A DNA stretch of 64,000 bases from Vicinamibacteria bacterium (GTDB taxonomy: Bacteria > Acidobacteriota > Vicinamibacteria > Fen-336), in assembly GCA_035570235.1 (NCBI GenBank), contig DATMML010000091.1:170702-234701 (forward strand), written 5' to 3'. The translations under genes and the position numbers were made by a program. Of this stretch, positions 17,447-25,319 are shown piece after piece. The notes beneath the pieces are model-generated. The model worked only from the letters and a program-made list of their open reading frames with translations, was not told where the DNA came from and searched no databases. Positions within the stretch are counted from its first letter, which is position 1, and each line of letters starts with the position of its first letter.

Positions 17447-18214
17447 TCACCATCCGCGGGGGCGGCGGCCGCGCTCCCGCTCGGCCCACCAGAGGTCACG
17501 GGAGGCAGGGCGTCGGGTCGGCTTCTGGAAGAAGCCCACTAGGGCGAGCCCCAACAGGAACCCGCCGACGTGGGCCCCCCAGGCAACCCCTCCGGTTCCC
17601 CCCGGCCCGGAGAGAAGGCTGAGACTCCCGAGGATGAACTGCTGCAGGAACCAGAAGCCGAGGACAATGACGGCCGGAACCTGAAAGAGCGGGAAGAAGA
17701 AGAGCAGGGGAGGCGGCAACGCGACCACGACCCGGGCCCGCGGGTAGAGCACGCAGTAGGCCCCCAGAACGCCAGCGATCGCACCCGAAGCGCCAATAGA
17801 GGGGATCTGGGAGGCGGGCTCCACAAGAATGTGGGTGTAGGTAGCGCCCCACCCGACGATCAGGTAGAAAACGAGATAGCGCAGGTGGCCCATGCGATCC
17901 TCGACGTTGTCGCCGAAAATCCAGAGGTAGAGCATGTTCCCGAGGAGGTGAGCCCACCCCCCGTGCAAGAACATGCTCACAAGAATTCGAGAGTCCAGGG
18001 CAGGGTCGAGGACGCTGAGCACGAACTCTAGGGGGCCCAGGGTGCCCCGGGGCCCAGTGTAGAGGGCGGGGATAACCCCGGCCCGGAAGATGAACCGGTC
18101 GAGGCGTGCCCCCATCCCCAACTCCATCATGAAGACGAAAACGTTGGCGAGAATCAGGGTGATGTTGACGAAGGGGAAGGACCGCGAAGGGACGTCGTCG
18201 CGGAGAGGGATCAC
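17447..18214 (-). CDS. Rhomboid-family intramembrane serine protease
   Basis: A 255-residue membrane protein with six or seven helices. The catalytic Ser143 is in GASGAIAG and the catalytic His215 in WGAHVGG. The HGGWAHLLGNM motif near residue 84 supports the rhomboid fold. It cuts membrane proteins within the bilayer; substrates are unknown. GTG at 18214 overlaps the rfbD stop as GTGA, so it is the last gene of the minus-strand operon that includes rfbD, the pterin dehydratase and pcnB. The C-terminus is a short basic tail. Confidence 0.93.
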   Translation of the reverse strand: MIPLRDDVPSRSFPFVNITLILANVFVFMMELGMGARLDRFIFRAGVIPALYTGPRGTLGPLEFVLSVLDPALDSRILVSMFLHGGWAHLLGNMLYLWIFGDNVEDRMGHLRYLVFYLIVGWGATYTHILVEPASQIPSIGASGAIAGVLGAYCVLYPRARVVVALPPPLLFFFPLFQVPAVIVLGFWFLQQFILGSLSLLSGPGGTGGVAWGAHVGGFLLGLALVGFFQKPTRRPASRDLWWAERERGRRPRGW

Positions 18215-19056
18215 GGAGCCAGGGATTCCGCTAGTGCCTCACGCCAGGGGCGCAGGGGGGGCAAGCCCAGACCCCGATAGCGCCCCGTGTCCAGCGCGGA
18301 GTAGGGCGGGCGAGCGGCCGGGCTGCTGAGCTCCGCGGCCCCGATGGCGGTGACGGGGGCCTCCACCCCGGCCAGGGCGAGGCCGGCCACCGCTAGCTCG
18401 TACCAGCTGCACGAACCCTCGTTCGCGACGTGGAACAGGCCGCGGGCCCGTGCGCGCACCAGGGCCAGCGTGGCCCGCGCCAGGTCAGGCGCGTAGGTAG
18501 GTGAGAAGACCTGATCCTTGACGACGCGGAGGGGTTTGGCGGCCCGGGCCTGCTCCAGAATTCGCTCCACGAAGGAGCCTCCTTTTTGCCGGCTCCCCCC
18601 GCGACCAAAAACGCCGCTCGCGCGCACCATGAGCCACTCGGCGCGGGAAGCGGCCACGAAGCCCTCGCCCGCCAGCTTGGACACCCCATAGGCGCCGAGC
18701 GGGCGGGGGCAGTCATCCTCACGGTAGGGACGGGTCAGAGCGCCGTCGAAGACGTAGTCGGTGGAGAAATGGACGAACAGCGCACCTGCCGCCCCTGCCG
18801 CCTGGGCGAGCAGGCGAGGGCCGAGCGCGTTCACTTCCAGGGCGCGGGCGGTCTCGGTCTCGGCCCCATCGACCTTGTTGTAGGCGGCGGCGTTGAAGAT
18901 GACGTCCGGTGCCACCCGCCGGACGGTGGCTTTGACCCACTCTGCGTCCGTTACGTCCAGCTCTGCCCGGCCCCCCGCCCAGGCCACTTCGTCCCCCAAC
19001 TGGAGCACTAGCTGACGACCGAGCTGGCCCGCGGCCCCCGCCACAAGTGCCTTCAC
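18211..19056 (-). CDS. rfbD: dTDP-4-dehydrorhamnose reductase
   Basis: A 281-residue short-chain dehydrogenase of the RfbD/RmlD family, which reduces dTDP-4-keto-L-rhamnose to dTDP-L-rhamnose with NAD(P)H for cell-surface polysaccharide. The Rossmann motif is GAAGQLGRQL at residue 7. The sequences FSTDYVFDG, YREDD and YGVSKLAGE (active-site Tyr and Lys) are all present. The start is GTG, overlapping the pterin dehydratase stop. The other rml genes (rfbA, rfbB, rfbC) are not in the window, so this gene is detached from its pathway; a related reductase role is possible. Confidence 0.9.
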   Translation of the reverse strand: MKALVAGAAGQLGRQLVLQLGDEVAWAGGRAELDVTDAEWVKATVRRVAPDVIFNAAAYNKVDGAETETARALEVNALGPRLLAQAAGAAGALFVHFSTDYVFDGALTRPYREDDCPRPLGAYGVSKLAGEGFVAASRAEWLMVRASGVFGRGGSRQKGGSFVERILEQARAAKPLRVVKDQVFSPTYAPDLARATLALVRARARGLFHVANEGSCSWYELAVAGLALAGVEAPVTAIGAAELSSPAARPPYSALDTGRYRGLGLPPLRPWREALAESLAP

Positions 19057-19331
19057 CCGTCGATCCGGCCCGCCAGGCGGAAGTCACGGTCGGTGAGACC
19101 GCCGCTGTCGTGACTGGTGAGGGTCAAGGTCACGCGGCGATAGCTGATCAGGATGTCGGGATGGTGATCCATCGCCTCCGCAAGCTCGGCCACGCGGTTG
19201 ACGAAGAGCATGGAACCCTTGAAGTCGGAGAAGACGTATGTCTTCCGTATCTCGAGCTCGCTCCCCAGAAGCTCCCAGCCCGGCAAGGCTTTAACCCGCT
19301 CCCGGGCCTCCGGTGGGTTGAGGCGCGCCAT
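19053..19331 (-). CDS. Pterin-4a-carbinolamine dehydratase
   Basis: A 92-residue protein of normal length for the family. The active-site signature is clear: MDHHPDILISYRRVTLTLTS followed by HDSGGLT. It dehydrates 4a-hydroxytetrahydropterin, recycling the cofactor of aromatic amino acid hydroxylases; many bacteria keep it without such a hydroxylase, where it is also linked to molybdopterin use. ATG at 19331 has GGAGG 5 nt upstream. It overlaps rfbD by 4 bp and follows pcnB by 41 bp. Confidence 0.92.
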   Translation of the reverse strand: MARLNPPEARERVKALPGWELLGSELEIRKTYVFSDFKGSMLFVNRVAELAEAMDHHPDILISYRRVTLTLTSHDSGGLTDRDFRLAGRIDG

Positions 19332-19372
19332 CTGGACCTCCGTCGTGGACGTTCCCTCGGCCGGCTATGCGG

Positions 19373-20743
19373 TCACGCGGGAGCGGCGGGGGAAGGACGG
19401 GGCCGTCGTCGGCGGTGTCGCCGGCGGCGCCGGCCGGGTCGCCGCTCCTCCCCGGCAGGGGGGGGCCCGGCGGGCGGCGGCACCCCGGGCAGAACCTTGA
19501 CGTCGCCCGCGTCGAGGTCGCGCCAGTGGGCGGCCAAGGCGGGCCCCTCGGCCCCGCCGTGGATCTCCAGCCAACGCAGGGCTTCTTCAAAATAGCCGCG
19601 GCCGGCCAGAACCTGCTTGAGACCGGGCGAGCGTTGGACCTCCCGAAGCCGCCGCTGGGACAGGAGAATAAGGCGCAGGCGATCGAGGTCACGCCGCGCG
19701 AAAGGAAGGGTGAAGGGCGGGGGCGCCTCGGAGGGGGGCGGCTCCTCGACCTCGCCGAGGACGGCCATCTCCGTGGCCACGTCCTCGGTTGGGCCTTCCT
19801 CCCGTGCCTCGTCGCGGCGCGTGGGAGCGCTGCTCGCGCGGCGGAGGGGCACGCCGAGGGGAACGAGCAGCGTCCCCATGAGCAGCGAGTTGGTGAGCTG
19901 CTCAGGGGGGCAGAGGCCGGCGTTGCGGTAGTCGTCGAGGCGCTGGAGGCTGCCCAGGAGGCGCTCCCCCCCTTCCGTGATCGCCTGGTCGGCCTCCGGG
20001 AGCAGATAGGTCAGGAGACCGATCTCGTGGAGCAACCGGAACGTCTCGCGGGACGCTCCTTGGCGCAAGATCTTGTAGAACTCGTCCAGGATGCGGGCGG
20101 GGCTGCTGCGTACGATCTCGCCCCGCAGGAAGCGGATGGCCTCCACCGTGTCCTGGTCGATCGTGAAGCCCAAGCGCGCGGCCAGGGCCACCGCCCTCAG
20201 CATACGAACCGGATCCTCGCGGAAGCGCACCGCGGGGTCGCCGATGGTGCGGATCACCCTCCTCTGGAGGTCCTCAAGACCGCCCACCCAGTCGATGACC
20301 GAGAAAGTGGCGATGTCGTAGAAGAGCGCGTTGACCGTGAAGTCTCGGCGGAAGGCGTCCTCCTCCGGCGTGCCGAAGGTATTGTCACGGCGGATGATCG
20401 TGTCGCCCTCCTCGGGCTGGGCCTGCCGGCGGAAAGTCGACACCTCGACGACCTTCCGGCCGAAGCGCACGTGGCAGAGGCGGAAGCGACGGCCAATGAT
20501 GAAGCAGTTGCGAAACAACTTCTTGATTTGCTGGGGATGAGCTGAGGTACCGATGTCGAAGTCCTTGGGCCGGCGCTCCAGGAGGAGGTCGCGCACTCCG
20601 CCGCCCACGAGATAGGCCACGAACCCGTGGTTCTTTAGACGATAGAGCACCTTGAGGGCGTCGGGGTCGATGTTCTTGCGGGAGATGACGTGTTGGGCGC
20701 GGGCGAGTATCTTGGGCGCGACGTTCCCGGGAGTGGCTTCCAC
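19373..20743 (-). CDS. pcnB: Poly(A) polymerase / class II nucleotidyltransferase
   Basis: A 456-residue class II polynucleotide adenylyltransferase. The nucleotidyltransferase core has the GG motif LVGGGVRDLLL and the metal-binding DFD (KDFDIGTSA), followed by the R-x-DFT-type motif FRRDFTVNA and the helix FREDPVRMLRAVALAARLGF. The C-terminus is Pro- and Arg-rich (RRRRRHRRRR), a likely RNA-binding tail. PcnB adds poly(A) tails to RNA for decay; an A-adding tRNA enzyme is the alternative. A separate CCA-adding enzyme with an HD domain lies at the right edge of the window, which supports the poly(A) reading here. The start is GTG at 20743. Confidence 0.88.
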   Translation of the reverse strand: MEATPGNVAPKILARAQHVISRKNIDPDALKVLYRLKNHGFVAYLVGGGVRDLLLERRPKDFDIGTSAHPQQIKKLFRNCFIIGRRFRLCHVRFGRKVVEVSTFRRQAQPEEGDTIIRRDNTFGTPEEDAFRRDFTVNALFYDIATFSVIDWVGGLEDLQRRVIRTIGDPAVRFREDPVRMLRAVALAARLGFTIDQDTVEAIRFLRGEIVRSSPARILDEFYKILRQGASRETFRLLHEIGLLTYLLPEADQAITEGGERLLGSLQRLDDYRNAGLCPPEQLTNSLLMGTLLVPLGVPLRRASSAPTRRDEAREEGPTEDVATEMAVLGEVEEPPPSEAPPPFTLPFARRDLDRLRLILLSQRRLREVQRSPGLKQVLAGRGYFEEALRWLEIHGGAEGPALAAHWRDLDAGDVKVLPGVPPPAGPPPAGEERRPGRRRRRHRRRRPRPSPAAPA

Positions 20744-20750
20744 TCGGGGA

Positions 20751-20999
20751 TTATACCCGCAGGGGGCGGATCACCACCCGGCCTCCCTTTCGCTCGACCT
20801 GGAGGCGCACGCCTTCCGGAAAGAGGTCGGGCAGGCGGAAGGGCGGGAGGGGACGAGCGGGGTCACGCATGAAGATCCCCTCCTCCCCCCGGATGGCGCC
20901 AACGAACAGCAGTTCCCGCCATTTCAGCGCCGGGATCGAAAACCCGTCACCGAGGATGCGGACATCGGCGAAGGGCTCTTGCGTGTCGGCCATCGTCAT
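20751..20999 (-). CDS. Small conserved-looking protein of unknown function
   Basis: An 82-residue protein between trmJ and pcnB. ATG at 20999 overlaps the trmJ stop as ATGA; a second ATG two codons later is equally possible. The sequence is balanced and well folded in appearance (GFSIPALKWRELLFVGAI, then DLFPEGVRLQVERKGGRVV) and has no signal, membrane segment or metal motif. I do not recognise a family. Codon use and tight coupling to trmJ argue that it is real. Confidence 0.65.
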   Translation of the reverse strand: MTMADTQEPFADVRILGDGFSIPALKWRELLFVGAIRGEEGIFMRDPARPLPPFRLPDLFPEGVRLQVERKGGRVVIRPLRV

Positions 21000-21727
21000 T
21001 CCCGGGAGTGCAGGTGTCCGGCAGGGACGCGGCCGACCCTGGTTCGCACCATCTTCCGCGCCATGTGCTCGAGCAGGCGGACGTCCTTGGGCGTGAGTTC
21101 TGCCCGGGCGAACAGAGCGCGCCACTCGCGGAAGTACCGCTCGACGTTGACTTTCGGCAGGGCCTCCACTGCCTGCAGTCCCTCGCACAGCAGGCCGAGC
21201 ATGGCTTCCTTCAGCTCGTGGGTGGCCAACCGTGGATGGGAAGAGGGAAGCCGGCCGGCACGGAAGACTTCGTAAGCCACGATGGCGACGGCGTGGGAGA
21301 GGTTGAGCGCGGGCTGGTGGGGATGAGTGGGGATCGTCGCCCGCTGGCCGCAGCGGGCCAGCTCGTCCGCGGTGAGGCCCGACGTTTCAGGGCCGAAAAC
21401 GAGAGAGGCAACCGCGCCCTCGCCCAAGGCGGCCACACGGGCCGCCGCCTCCCGGACGTCGAGGACCGGAGCCTTGCGTTCTCCCCGGCTGGAAAGGGCG
21501 ACCGCAAGCGCGGAGTCACCGACGGCGCCCCCGAGATCGGGGAAGACTCGAGCCTGCTCGAGCACATCCTGGGCGCCCCAGGCGGTGCGCCAACATTCGA
21601 CGGTGCGCCAGTCGCCCGGAGCCACAAGGTCAAGCCCGGCCAGCCCCGCGTTGCGCACGAGGCGGGCGGAGGCGCCGACGTTGGCGGGGCCCTCGGGCCG
21701 GACCAGGACGATGCGGACCCGGGGCAA
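20996..21727 (-). CDS. trmJ: tRNA (cytidine/uridine-2'-O-)-methyltransferase TrmJ-like
   Basis: A 243-residue SPOUT methyltransferase. It starts with the TrmJ-type strand VRIVLVRPEGPANVGASAR and has the three SPOUT motifs, including LVFGPETSGLTADEL and LNLSHAVAIVAYEV, which form the knotted SAM-binding site. TrmJ methylates ribose 32 in the tRNA anticodon loop. The start appears to be TTG at 21727, 7 bp after the CBS gene, and the stop overlaps the next small gene. Confidence 0.88.
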   Translation of the reverse strand: MPRVRIVLVRPEGPANVGASARLVRNAGLAGLDLVAPGDWRTVECWRTAWGAQDVLEQARVFPDLGGAVGDSALAVALSSRGERKAPVLDVREAAARVAALGEGAVASLVFGPETSGLTADELARCGQRATIPTHPHQPALNLSHAVAIVAYEVFRAGRLPSSHPRLATHELKEAMLGLLCEGLQAVEALPKVNVERYFREWRALFARAELTPKDVRLLEHMARKMVRTRVGRVPAGHLHSRE

Positions 21728-21733
21728 GCCCGC

Positions 21734-22171
21734 CTAGGCCCCGGGGGGGGTGTAGTGGATGTAGGCGTTGAGCCAGCGGATCTCCTCGTCTTTCTCGCTG
21801 AGGTCGATCTGCAGGAGGTCCCTCTGGGAGCACATCCCCACCAGTCGGTCTCCGTGCACGACGGGCAGGTGGCGGCAGCCCGCCTGCTTCATCTTGCGGA
21901 GCCCGTCCTCGTGGGACTCGTTGACCGCCGCCACCACCAGGTCTCGGCTCATGATCTCCCGGACCATGACCTCGTCGGGGTCCAGGCCGGGCGCTACCAC
22001 CCGGCTCATGATGTCGCGCTCGGAAACAATGCCGGCCAGGCGGTCCCCTTCCAGAACCGCCACCGCCCCCACCCGGCGCTCAGTCAGATAGCGGGCGGCC
22101 TCACGTACGGTCTGGTCGCAACGGACGTGGTAGACCTCGCGGCCCGCCACCATGGCACCGATCGTCTTCAT
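21734..22171 (-). CDS. CBS-domain pair protein
   Basis: A 145-residue protein made almost only of two CBS domains (about 8-60 and 70-125): VGAVAVLEGDRLAGIVSERD and CRHLPVVHGDRLVGMCSQRD. Such stand-alone pairs bind adenosine nucleotides and modulate other proteins. ATG at 22171 overlaps the pilZ stop as ATGA. Being coupled to a PilZ protein hints at joint sensing of c-di-GMP and nucleotides, but that is inference. Confidence 0.9.
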   Translation of the reverse strand: MKTIGAMVAGREVYHVRCDQTVREAARYLTERRVGAVAVLEGDRLAGIVSERDIMSRVVAPGLDPDEVMVREIMSRDLVVAAVNESHEDGLRKMKQAGCRHLPVVHGDRLVGMCSQRDLLQIDLSEKDEEIRWLNAYIHYTPPGA

Positions 22172-22620
22172 GGATCGTCTCCCTTCCGCTCCGCTTCCGG
22201 CCAATGACGCAGGAAGCGACGCACACGGGGATGCTGGCGGCAATAGTCCTCGAGCTGTTCACGCAGCCGACCACGGTCCATCTCGGAGAGCGTCACGAAT
22301 TCGAGGCCGGCCCCCGCGGGCAGTTCCTTGGAGGGCAGGGGCTGGCCGGCCGGGTGCCACCAGGCCACCCGGCAACTGGCCGCGAACGGGATCTCGTTTC
22401 CGGGAAGGGAAACCCGGATTTCGATCTCCGTTCCCACGGGCAGCGGCTCCGCCCGTTCGATGAAGACGCCGGACAGGCCGACATCGATGACGAACACCTC
22501 TTCCTGGGTGCCGCCTTTGTGGGTGAGGGTGGCCCGTCGGACAAACGGGATCCGTAGCTTCCTCAGGACGCTCTCGGGAGGAACTCCCTCCTCGGCGTTG
22601 GGGAGCACGGCTTTTGGCAT
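22168..22620 (-). CDS. PilZ-domain protein, probable c-di-GMP receptor
   Basis: A 150-residue protein with a PilZ domain at about 22-125. The first c-di-GMP-binding motif is partly kept (RKLRIPFVRRATL, arginines before the first strand) and the second is seen as DVGLSGVFIE instead of the classic DxSxxG. The window also encodes two GGDEF proteins that could supply c-di-GMP. It is the first gene of the minus-strand unit running to the rhomboid gene, with a plausible promoter at 22637-22666. Confidence 0.82.
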   Translation of the reverse strand: MPKAVLPNAEEGVPPESVLRKLRIPFVRRATLTHKGGTQEEVFVIDVGLSGVFIERAEPLPVGTEIEIRVSLPGNEIPFAASCRVAWWHPAGQPLPSKELPAGAGLEFVTLSEMDRGRLREQLEDYCRQHPRVRRFLRHWPEAERKGDDP

Positions 22621-22636
22621 CTTGGGATCCTTGATC

Positions 22637-22666
22637 AGGCTAGCATCCCCCGCGCGAGGCTGTCAA
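22637..22666 (-). promoter_or_regulatory. Candidate promoter of the pilZ operon
   Basis: On the minus strand TTGACA (22666-22661) is followed after 18 nt by TAGCCT (22642-22637), 17 nt before the pilZ ATG. The -35 is perfect and the -10 is weak. Confidence 0.4.
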
Positions 22667-22704
22667 CGGTCCCCCGTCACATCGGCCCGCGAGGGCTCGC
22701 CGCG

Positions 22705-22734
22705 TTGACAGCCCGCTCAAGGCTGTGGTTGAAT
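22705..22734 (+). promoter_or_regulatory. Candidate promoter of the FHA-IPT gene
   Basis: TTGACA at 22705-22710, an 18-nt spacer and TTGAAT at 22729-22734, 56 nt before the GTG start. It mirrors the pilZ promoter: both -35 boxes are part of the same TTGACAGCC word, 38 bp apart, on opposite strands. Confidence 0.4.
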
Positions 22735-22790
22735 GCCCGAGTTAAGCTCATTCTTTGCTAGGATTTTGTGGCTTTTAGGGGCGGCCCGCC

Positions 22791-25319
22791 GTGACCGGTT
22801 CCTCTAATGACGTGACCCATCCGACGTTGGTCGTGACCGGCGGCCCCCTCGACGGGACCGTCTTCGTGGCCGATGCTGCCCAGAACCTGTTGGGGTCCAG
22901 CAGCGACTGCCAGATCCAGGTCCTGCTCGGCAACGTCGAGCCCTTTCACGCCAAGCTGACGCGCAACCCCCGGGGCCTTCTCCTCTCGGACGGCGGTAGC
23001 GCCACCGGCACCTACGTCAACGGCGAGAAGATCGGCGCGGACCACCTGCTGAACGATGGCGATCGCATCTGCCTGGGGCCACCGGGCTCGAAAGGCAGCG
23101 CGAAGATGCTGGTGCGGCTGCCACCGGGAGGCGGTGGCCTTTCCGCCGGCTCCACCGACGGGAGCGAGGTCGTTGACACCGACGCCGAACCTCTAATCCT
23201 GGTCAAGCCGGACCACGCTCCGGAGAGCACGCCCGGGCCGACCAGTCCTTTTTCCGCTCCCCCCCTCCCACCGCCGGCGGCTCCTGCCGCGTTCCCCCCC
23301 CCGCCACCTCCTCCCCCCTCCCCGCCCGTGGAGGTCCCCAAGGCCGCACCCGCGCCGCCGCCACCTCCGCCCCCGCCCCCGCCGACAGAGGCCAAGAAGC
23401 CCGCCCCGCGGCCCGAGTACACGACGGACCTGCCCTCCATCGGAGATGAGCGCGCGCGGGCGCCCCTGGAAGTCCCTCCCCCGACCGTCGGCAAGCCCAA
23501 ACCGTCAGTCATCCCCAAGGTCCGGGCGCGCGCGCCTCTGTCCCCCGCGCTGATCCTCGGCCTGCTCGCGCTCGTCTTGGCCGCGGGCGGCTACTACGCG
23601 TTCCATCGCTTCTGGAAGACCCGCCCCGTGCTCTCCTCCGTCCTGCCCCCCAAGGTCGAGCCGGGCCAGACCGTCACCCTGACCGGGACCGGTTTCGAGA
23701 CGGAGCCGGCCGGGAACACGGTCCGTATCGGGAGCCAGCTCGGCGTCGTCACTTCCGCCGGCACGACCCAACTGACCGTTACCGTGCCCGCAGCCTTGGC
23801 CGACGCCGGGCCCCAGGACCTACCCGTGCGGGTGCAGACGCGGGGCGGCCAGTCCCAACCCCTCACGCTGAAGGTCTACCGGCTGCCGAAGATTCTCGCC
23901 ATCGAGCCGGAGGTGAGCATGCCCGGGCAGGAGATCGTGCTGCGGGGCCAGAACCTCGGTGGCAAGCCGCTCATCGTGGTCGTGGGCGGCCTTACCGCCG
24001 AAGTCAAGGAGGCAGAGCCGGAGGCCCTGCGCGTAGTCGTGCCCGATGTCCCCGTGATCCAGGGACGCACGACTCCGGTCTACGTCCAAATCGGGCCCGA
24101 CTCGGCGAAACCGGGCGAGCTGATCCTGGGCCGTCTTCCCCTAGTACTACAGCTGTCCCCATCATCCGGATCGGCAGGCGACCGCGTGATCGTGCGGGGT
24201 CGGGGCTTCGACGCCGAGCCCTCCCGGAACGTGGTCACTTTCGGCGGTCAGCCGGCCCTGGTGCTCGCGGCCTCTGCTGCCGAAATGACGGTTTCAGCCC
24301 CCGGGCTCGTGGGGGCGTCGACGCAGACCGAAGTCCCGGTGGTGGTGAGAGCCCACGGCAGCGCCTCCACCACCTCCGCCCTGTTCGTGCTCAAGCGGGT
24401 TTCGGCGGGCACGTTCCTTCCCCGGTTTTTCGCGACGCCGGTGGCCGAGTTCCCGGGCGAAGACCTGGCCTTCGTCTCCAGTGAGCTTGGTCCGCTGTTC
24501 GTCCTTTCCGGAAAGGGGGAGGCCACCTCGACCGCGGAGAGGGCGGTGCACCTGGCGAGCACCCTGAATACTCTGGTGGAGAACGGGGCCACCAGGCCGC
24601 CGACGTTCGAGTTCCGCGAGAAACCGGCCCCCAATGTGGCCGTGGTCGGCAACCCCGTCCCGCTCCTCATCGCGGGGACGGCCGATGCCGCTGCTTATGA
24701 CAAGCCCTGGGATCCCGGCCAGAAGAGCTCAGGACGCGCCTCCCCCCGCAGCTTGGCCAACTACTGGACCGCCCTATTGCAGGACTATTTCACCCTCTTC
24801 CTCCGCGGCCAGAGACCCTTGCGCGTCATCGAGCTGTCGCCGCGGGGGAAGGCCCTGAGCGAAATCTACTCCGAGGCGCTGCGGGAGGTCGGGTCCGGGG
24901 CGGGCGTGCCGAGTCGGATCGTCCAGCCCTTGGGCGTCTCCCTCTCCAGGGCCCTGCGTGAGATGGCGCTCCTGCTGCCCACCGAGGGCCAGGCGCGGGC
25001 AACGGCCGCGCTGGAGGGGCGCTGGGCCGGCACCATGGAAGAAGGAGGGGGAGGGCCGCGCGAGATCCGGATCCGCTTCCGCTTGGAGGGCCCGCGATTG
25101 TCGGGCTCGCTGTCCGCGGGGGAGGGGGGCATCGAGATGGCCACCCCCCTCCGGGAGATCGTCTACGAGAGGGGAACCTTGCGCTTCAGGGTGGAGGTCT
25201 CGGGCTCGCCGCGGCTCTTCAGCGGCAGCTTCCAGGGTGACTCGATCACGGGGACGATCCAGCGGGGGGCCGCGGACAAGGCGGCCGGCGGACGCTTCTC
25301 CCTTAAATACGTTGAGTAG
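22791..25319 (+). CDS. FHA-domain membrane protein with Pro-rich linker and IPT/TIG repeats
   Basis: An 842-residue single-pass protein. Residues about 12-105 are an FHA domain, which binds phosphothreonine peptides (LLSDGGSATGTYVNGEKI). Residues about 145-205 are a poly-Pro linker. One membrane helix lies at about 252-272 (LILGLLALVLAAGGYYAF). Three IPT/TIG immunoglobulin-like domains follow outside the membrane (about 277-360, 363-445, 449-530; each begins with an LP-x-x-x-PG-type strand such as LSPSSGSAGDRVIVRG). The last 300 residues are unassigned. The layout suggests a bridge between Ser/Thr kinase signals inside and an envelope structure outside. GTG at 22791 is the first in-frame start. 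It overlaps the next gene by 8 bp. Confidence 0.88.
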   Translation: MTGSSNDVTHPTLVVTGGPLDGTVFVADAAQNLLGSSSDCQIQVLLGNVEPFHAKLTRNPRGLLLSDGGSATGTYVNGEKIGADHLLNDGDRICLGPPGSKGSAKMLVRLPPGGGGLSAGSTDGSEVVDTDAEPLILVKPDHAPESTPGPTSPFSAPPLPPPAAPAAFPPPPPPPPSPPVEVPKAAPAPPPPPPPPPPTEAKKPAPRPEYTTDLPSIGDERARAPLEVPPPTVGKPKPSVIPKVRARAPLSPALILGLLALVLAAGGYYAFHRFWKTRPVLSSVLPPKVEPGQTVTLTGTGFETEPAGNTVRIGSQLGVVTSAGTTQLTVTVPAALADAGPQDLPVRVQTRGGQSQPLTLKVYRLPKILAIEPEVSMPGQEIVLRGQNLGGKPLIVVVGGLTAEVKEAEPEALRVVVPDVPVIQGRTTPVYVQIGPDSAKPGELILGRLPLVLQLSPSSGSAGDRVIVRGRGFDAEPSRNVVTFGGQPALVLAASAAEMTVSAPGLVGASTQTEVPVVVRAHGSASTTSALFVLKRVSAGTFLPRFFATPVAEFPGEDLAFVSSELGPLFVLSGKGEATSTAERAVHLASTLNTLVENGATRPPTFEFREKPAPNVAVVGNPVPLLIAGTADAAAYDKPWDPGQKSSGRASPRSLANYWTALLQDYFTLFLRGQRPLRVIELSPRGKALSEIYSEALREVGSGAGVPSRIVQPLGVSLSRALREMALLLPTEGQARATAALEGRWAGTMEEGGGGPREIRIRFRLEGPRLSGSLSAGEGGIEMATPLREIVYERGTLRFRVEVSGSPRLFSGSFQGDSITGTIQRGAADKAAGGRFSLKYVE

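Noticed and set aside
20750..20755. Perfect TATAAT on the minus strand just upstream of pcnB
   Set aside because: It would start transcription at the GTG itself, and there is no -35 at a suitable distance. The gene is already inside a tight operon.
23270..23400. Pro-rich, C-rich tract in the FHA gene as a possible frameshift or assembly fault
   Set aside because: The frame stays open on both sides, with FHA before and membrane helix plus IPT domains after; Pro-rich linkers are common in such proteins.
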